Source: Candidatus Nitrosopumilus sp. | GTDB taxonomy: Archaea > Thermoproteota > Nitrososphaeria > Nitrososphaerales > Nitrosopumilaceae | Assembly: GCA_028343855.1 (NCBI GenBank) | Contig: JAOLZN010000008.1 | Span: forward strand, 1-54,518 | Length of the DNA stretch: 54,518 nt | Reading direction: 5' to 3' | Shown here: positions 51,286-54,518 of the stretch, piece by piece | Layout of the letters: each line of letters starts with the position of its first letter | How positions within the stretch are numbered: position 1 is the first letter of the stretch | Translations under genes and position numbers: made by a program | Notes under the pieces: model-generated | Databases searched by the model: none | What the model was told of the DNA's origin: nothing | The model's input: only the letters and a program-made list of their open reading frames with translations

Positions 51286-52664
51286 TTTGTGTTACTCCTT
51301 AACCAACCTAAATTATTATTATAAAACTCTCTTACATCATCTAAATCGTACTTTAACATAGCAATTCTCTCAATACCGCCACCCCATGCTAAAACAGGTT
51401 TGGTAATTCCAAGAGGCTTAGTTACTTCAGGTCTAAAAATTCCCATTCCAAATAATTCAATCCATTTTCCTAATTTTTCATTGTAAACCATAGTTTGAAG
51501 TGAAGGTTCAGTGTATGGGAAAAAAGTTGGCCAAAATTTAATTTTAGTAATTCCAATTCGTTTATAGAATTCTCTTTGAATCCCCATCAAATTTCTTAAA
51601 TTAGCATCTTTACCAACAACAATACCTTCAATTTGATTAAATTCAACAAGATGCTTGTAACTAACTTTTTCATTTCTAAACACTCTTCCCAGTGAAAAAA
51701 TTCGTGCCTCATCAGGCTTATTTTCAGCTAAATGTTTTATCGTTACACAAGTAGTATGAGTTCTTAAAACCATTTTACGAGCTTCGTTGATATCCCATTG
51801 ATATCGCCAATTTTTCTTATGAGACTCAGAAACTTTTCTAATTTGTTCTGGTGTTGCAATTTTTTTTGCAGAAATACCATCCAAGAAAAAAGTGTCCTGT
51901 AATTCTCTTGCTGGATGATCCTGTGGAGTAAACAATGCATCAAAATTCCAAAAACTAGACTGAGTCATATTTCCAAGTATTTCTGAAAAACCTAATGTTA
52001 CAAAAATCTCACGTATTTCATCAATTGTATCTTTTAATGGATGGGTTCTTGCAACAAAAATTTCTGGAACTTCAGCTTCAACATCTATTGCTCCAGAAGT
52101 ATTTGAAATATCTAAAGATTTTGCAGATGAAGTTAAACTTATTTTTTTATTTTTTATTACATCTTCAATTATAAAGTCAGGACGTTTCAATAGTTCATTT
52201 AAATCAGTTGTGTCAAGTTTATCTTTAGATAATTTACCGCTTCCAATTTGTTGAAGAGTTTCTTCTCCAGGTAATATGGAAGAATTTGTTTTTAGAATAA
52301 TTTCATCAGATGAAGTTTCAATCCAATTATTTTTTCTACATAAACCCATTGCAGGACCAAAAACAAATCCTAATTCTTTTTGTAGATCAGATAATTTTCT
52401 AGGTCCATTTTTAAGCAAATTTAATAATCTTCGTTCAGGTAATCCTTTTTCAAAAGAATCTAAACCGTTTTTACCCAAACTAATTACACTGGATTTTGAT
52501 TCATCTACAATAGCTAAATCCTTTAATTTTAGCCATTCAATTCCACGTCGAACTTGATCTGGTGAGAGTTGAGTAGATTTTTCAAGTGTTTCAGGGCTCT
52601 GAATTGAATTTTCTTTAAGTGAATTAATGATTTTTTTTTCAATATCATGAAAAACTTGTGACAA
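51276..52664 (-). CDS. pheS: phenylalanyl-tRNA synthetase alpha subunit
   Basis: 462 residues from TTG 52662-52664. The N-terminal half carries a winged-helix type region (QLSPDQVRRGIEWLKLKDLAIVD) seen in archaeal/eukaryotic PheS. The catalytic class II core is in the C-terminal half: HPARELQDTFFL, VLRTHTTCVTIKHL, KVSYKHLVEFNQIEGI and motif 3 LAWGGGIERIAMLKY. It binds Phe and ATP. First gene of the pheST unit. Divergent from trpS, with only 51 bases between the two starts. Confidence 0.95.
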   Translation of the reverse strand: MSQVFHDIEKKIINSLKENSIQSPETLEKSTQLSPDQVRRGIEWLKLKDLAIVDESKSSVISLGKNGLDSFEKGLPERRLLNLLKNGPRKLSDLQKELGFVFGPAMGLCRKNNWIETSSDEIILKTNSSILPGEETLQQIGSGKLSKDKLDTTDLNELLKRPDFIIEDVIKNKKISLTSSAKSLDISNTSGAIDVEAEVPEIFVARTHPLKDTIDEIREIFVTLGFSEILGNMTQSSFWNFDALFTPQDHPARELQDTFFLDGISAKKIATPEQIRKVSESHKKNWRYQWDINEARKMVLRTHTTCVTIKHLAENKPDEARIFSLGRVFRNEKVSYKHLVEFNQIEGIVVGKDANLRNLMGIQREFYKRIGITKIKFWPTFFPYTEPSLQTMVYNEKLGKWIELFGMGIFRPEVTKPLGITKPVLAWGGGIERIAMLKYDLDDVREFYNNNLGWLRSNTKCQ

Positions 52665-52715
52665 TAGATCAAAGATCGAAAAAGACTTTTTAAACCTTAA
52701 CCTAAGTCATGTTGA

Positions 52716-53828
52716 ATGTCAGCTGATGAATTTATTGTAACTCCTTGGCATGTTGAAGGAGATATCGATTATGATAAACTAATTGAAAAATTTGGTACTC
52801 AAAAAATATCACCAGAATTACTTGAGAAAATTAAGACTATGACAAGTGAGGATCATTTCATGCTTAGAAGAGGAATATTCTTCTCCCACAGAGAAATGAA
52901 TAGAATTTTAGAAGATTATGAAAAAGGTAAGGAATTCTTTCTTTATACGGGAAGAGGGCCATCAGGTCATACCCATATAGGACATCTAGTTCCATGGGTA
53001 TTTGCAAAATGGTTACAAGAAAAATTTGATGTAAATTTGTACTTTCAATTAACTGATGATGAAAAATTCTTTTCAAAATCAAATTTAACTTTAGAGGAGA
53101 CAAACAAATTCGCATATGAAAATGCACTAGATTTCATAGCATTAGGTTTCAATCCAGAAAAAACAAAAATAATTATCAATACAAAAAATATTCAAACATT
53201 ATATCCAATTGCAGCTCAAGTTGCAAAAAAAATAAATTTTTCTAATACAAAAGCAACATTTGGATTTACAAATGAAACAAACATTGGAATGATTTTTTAT
53301 ACATCATTACAATCAGCTCCATGTTTTATAGAAGATAAACCAGTTTTGATACCTTTAGGGGTAGACCAAGATCCACATTTTAGATTAACAAGAGATATTG
53401 CACAAAAAATTGGAAAACATAAACCAGCATTAATTCATAACATAATGATTCCAGCATTAACAGGTCCTGGTGGAAAAATGTCCGCATCAGAAGAAAAAGG
53501 AACAATTTACACAACAGATTCACCAGATGTGGTAAAAAAGAAAATTAACAAATACGCATTTTCAGGGGGACAACCAGATATCGAACAACATAGAAAATTA
53601 GGTGGAAATCCAGATATTGATGTATCTTATCAATATTTGAGAATATTTTTTGAGCCTGATGACAGTAAATTAAAGAAAATTTATGAAGACTACAAATCAG
53701 GAAAATTACTTTCAGGAGAATTAAAGGCAATTTTAATTGAAAAAATTAATGAATTTCTTAAAACACATCAAGAAAAACGAGAAAAAGCAAAACAGCAAAT
53801 AGAACAATTTCTTTTGGAAAATAAATGA
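52716..53828 (+). CDS. trpS: tryptophanyl-tRNA synthetase
   Basis: 370 residues, of the eukaryotic/archaeal TrpRS type. TGRGPSGHTHIGHLVPWV holds the HIGH-like GHTHIGH, FQLTDDEKF is the acidic loop after it, and GGKMSASEEKGTIYT contains the KMSAS loop. N-terminal extension of about 70 residues with VTPWHVEGDIDYDKLIEKF is typical of this type. Uses tRNA-Trp from this same window (44690). Its stop overlaps the ATG of the next gene by four bases. Confidence 0.95.
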   Translation: MSADEFIVTPWHVEGDIDYDKLIEKFGTQKISPELLEKIKTMTSEDHFMLRRGIFFSHREMNRILEDYEKGKEFFLYTGRGPSGHTHIGHLVPWVFAKWLQEKFDVNLYFQLTDDEKFFSKSNLTLEETNKFAYENALDFIALGFNPEKTKIIINTKNIQTLYPIAAQVAKKINFSNTKATFGFTNETNIGMIFYTSLQSAPCFIEDKPVLIPLGVDQDPHFRLTRDIAQKIGKHKPALIHNIMIPALTGPGGKMSASEEKGTIYTTDSPDVVKKKINKYAFSGGQPDIEQHRKLGGNPDIDVSYQYLRIFFEPDDSKLKKIYEDYKSGKLLSGELKAILIEKINEFLKTHQEKREKAKQQIEQFLLENK

Positions 53829-54106
53829 AAACCGAAATTACATGTGACGATGAATATGAAGCTCAAAAATTGATGAGTCTTATTTTCATAAAAGAAGATA
53901 AAGAGACATACATTACAGGAATTTTAAACATAATAAAAAATGAAATGATTATTTCATTGAAAGATAAATCAGCTCATAGTATTTTACTCAAAGATGAAGA
54001 AAATGTTGAAAAATTTGCAGATTTTATACAATCAGTTATAGACAAAGAACATAATTTAATATCTACAAAAATGATTAAATCAGTTATTGAAATTACCAAA
54101 GAGTAA
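53825..54106 (+). CDS. small protein of unknown function cotranslated with trpS
   Basis: 93 residues. Mixed alpha/beta: MKTEITCDDEYEAQKLMSLI, KETYITGILNIIKNEMIISL, seen as TYITGILNIIKNEMIIS, then HSILLKDEENVEKFADFIQSVID. The size and alternating pattern recall Pcc1-type KEOPS subunits, but the residues that I would look for are not clearly there, so I do not assign it. ATGA overlap with trpS. Confidence 0.65.
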   Translation: MKTEITCDDEYEAQKLMSLIFIKEDKETYITGILNIIKNEMIISLKDKSAHSILLKDEENVEKFADFIQSVIDKEHNLISTKMIKSVIEITKE

Positions 54107-54114
54107 CTTAAAGA

Positions 54115-54518
54115 TCATCTAGGAAAATATTTACTTCTTTTAGATTTATTTTTTGGACGTTCTTCTTGAGGTTTAGGAGCAGGTTCAACAGCATCATTAC
54201 AATTTGAACAGAATATTTTGAGTTCCTTTTTAGCAACATCAGGTGCAGAAATATATTTTCCCCAAGATGCGGCTTTACTACCACGTCTAGTTTCAGTTGA
54301 TAATTGATTATTATTTTCGTCACAAATACCTAAAGATCGTTCATCAGTAGAACCACAACTAGAACATGTTTTTCCACCTAAAATTTCATATAATTTTTTC
54401 TGTAATGATTCATTGAATTTTGTAGAACCACCAGAATAGAAACTCTCTTGTTTTCTCAAAACTTTATCGCTTCTTCCCCTACTAGATCTAGAATTATCTC
54501 GAGAATTTCGTGAACCTC
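54115..54518 (-). CDS. zinc-binding protein with Arg/Ser/Gly-rich N-terminus (partial, runs off the end)
   Basis: The frame stays open from its stop at 54115 through the window end, so the true start is beyond 54518. The visible part reads, in order, an Arg/Ser/Gly/Asp-rich stretch (GSRNSRDNSRSSRGR), then KLYEILGGKTCSSCGSTDERS and later IFCSNCNDAVEP. The CxxC pairs form a zinc site with WGKYISAPDVAKKE between them. It ends Lys/Arg-rich (NKSKRSKYFPR). RS/RG-rich segments often bind RNA. An HNH-like function is possible from the Cys pattern but the His residues are missing. Confidence 0.7.
   Translation of the reverse strand, partial: GSRNSRDNSRSSRGRSDKVLRKQESFYSGGSTKFNESLQKKLYEILGGKTCSSCGSTDERSLGICDENNNQLSTETRRGSKAASWGKYISAPDVAKKELKIFCSNCNDAVEPAPKPQEERPKNKSKRSKYFPR

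Noticed and set aside
53825-54106. Pcc1 (KEOPS) as identity of the gene after trpS
   Set aside because: Similar size and fold pattern, but I cannot align the expected residues by eye; left unnamed.
1-54518. CRISPR arrays, insertion sequences, rRNA operon
   Set aside because: No regularly spaced repeats, transposase frames or rRNA-like sequence seen on reading both strands.

Overview
The window looks like a chromosomal segment of a thaumarchaeon (Nitrososphaerota), most likely a marine Nitrosopumilus-type group I.1a organism. The evidence is an AT-rich, gene-dense sequence; archaeal information-processing genes (topoisomerase VI A and B, aIF2-beta, RIO1, a Pno1/Dim2-like KH protein, S17e, S11, PDCD5-like protein, archaeal histone, KEOPS-type Cgi121, Tan1-like THUMP protein); tRNAs without encoded CCA; many TTG/GTG starts; and TATA boxes close to start codons. 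No ammonia-oxidation gene lies in the window, so the genus-level guess is inference. I see no rRNA, CRISPR array, transposase or integrase.

Layout. 1-5,000: secreted proteins and a large OLD-like ATPase. 4,995-6,298: a two-gene adenine salvage operon (apt-mtnP). 6,295-8,245: small zinc, winged-helix and membrane proteins, and a membrane-anchored Hsp20-like protein. 8,246-13,586: a long minus-strand run reading DUF5679-like zinc protein, aIF2-beta, DUF424, RIO1, KH protein, top6B, top6A. 13,838-20,379: DUF373 protein, cis-prenyltransferase, Nudix, pyrF, purA, a YggX-like protein and zinc-ribbon proteins. 20,440-25,125: 7TM-like protein, winged-helix regulator, a tRNA-modification group (Sua5, Tan1, and a MoaD/ThiS-Cgi121 fusion), S17e, TatD, histone, tRNA-Cys. 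25,127-29,434: cupredoxin, an AIPR defence protein, a strong hairpin, small zinc proteins, a second winged-helix paralogue, tRNA-Thr. 29,488-36,398: phosphohexomutase, ThiL, S11, PDCD5, a GC-rich RtcB ligase, purB. 36,391-41,932: a glutaminase-less asparagine synthetase-like protein, pentapeptide-repeat protein, two pterin genes (one fused to a nuclease-like domain), valS. 41,989-49,120: pdxST, tRNA-Trp, aconitase, and several unrecognised proteins. 49,175-49,337: a GC-rich structured RNA candidate. 49,411-54,518: pheST, trpS and zinc-binding proteins, the last running off the window.

How genes work together. MtnP releases adenine from methylthioadenosine and Apt returns it to AMP; PurA and PurB make AMP from IMP. 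Sua5 and Cgi121/KEOPS belong to the t6A pathway, and Tan1 to ac4C formation. PdxS and PdxT form PLP synthase. Three aminoacyl-tRNA synthetases and tRNA-Trp sit near each other. Best leads: the ubiquitin-like/KEOPS fusion, the nuclease-like/PTPS fusion, the unknown structured RNA at 49,175-49,337, the hairpin after the AIPR gene, and the probably transferred RtcB.
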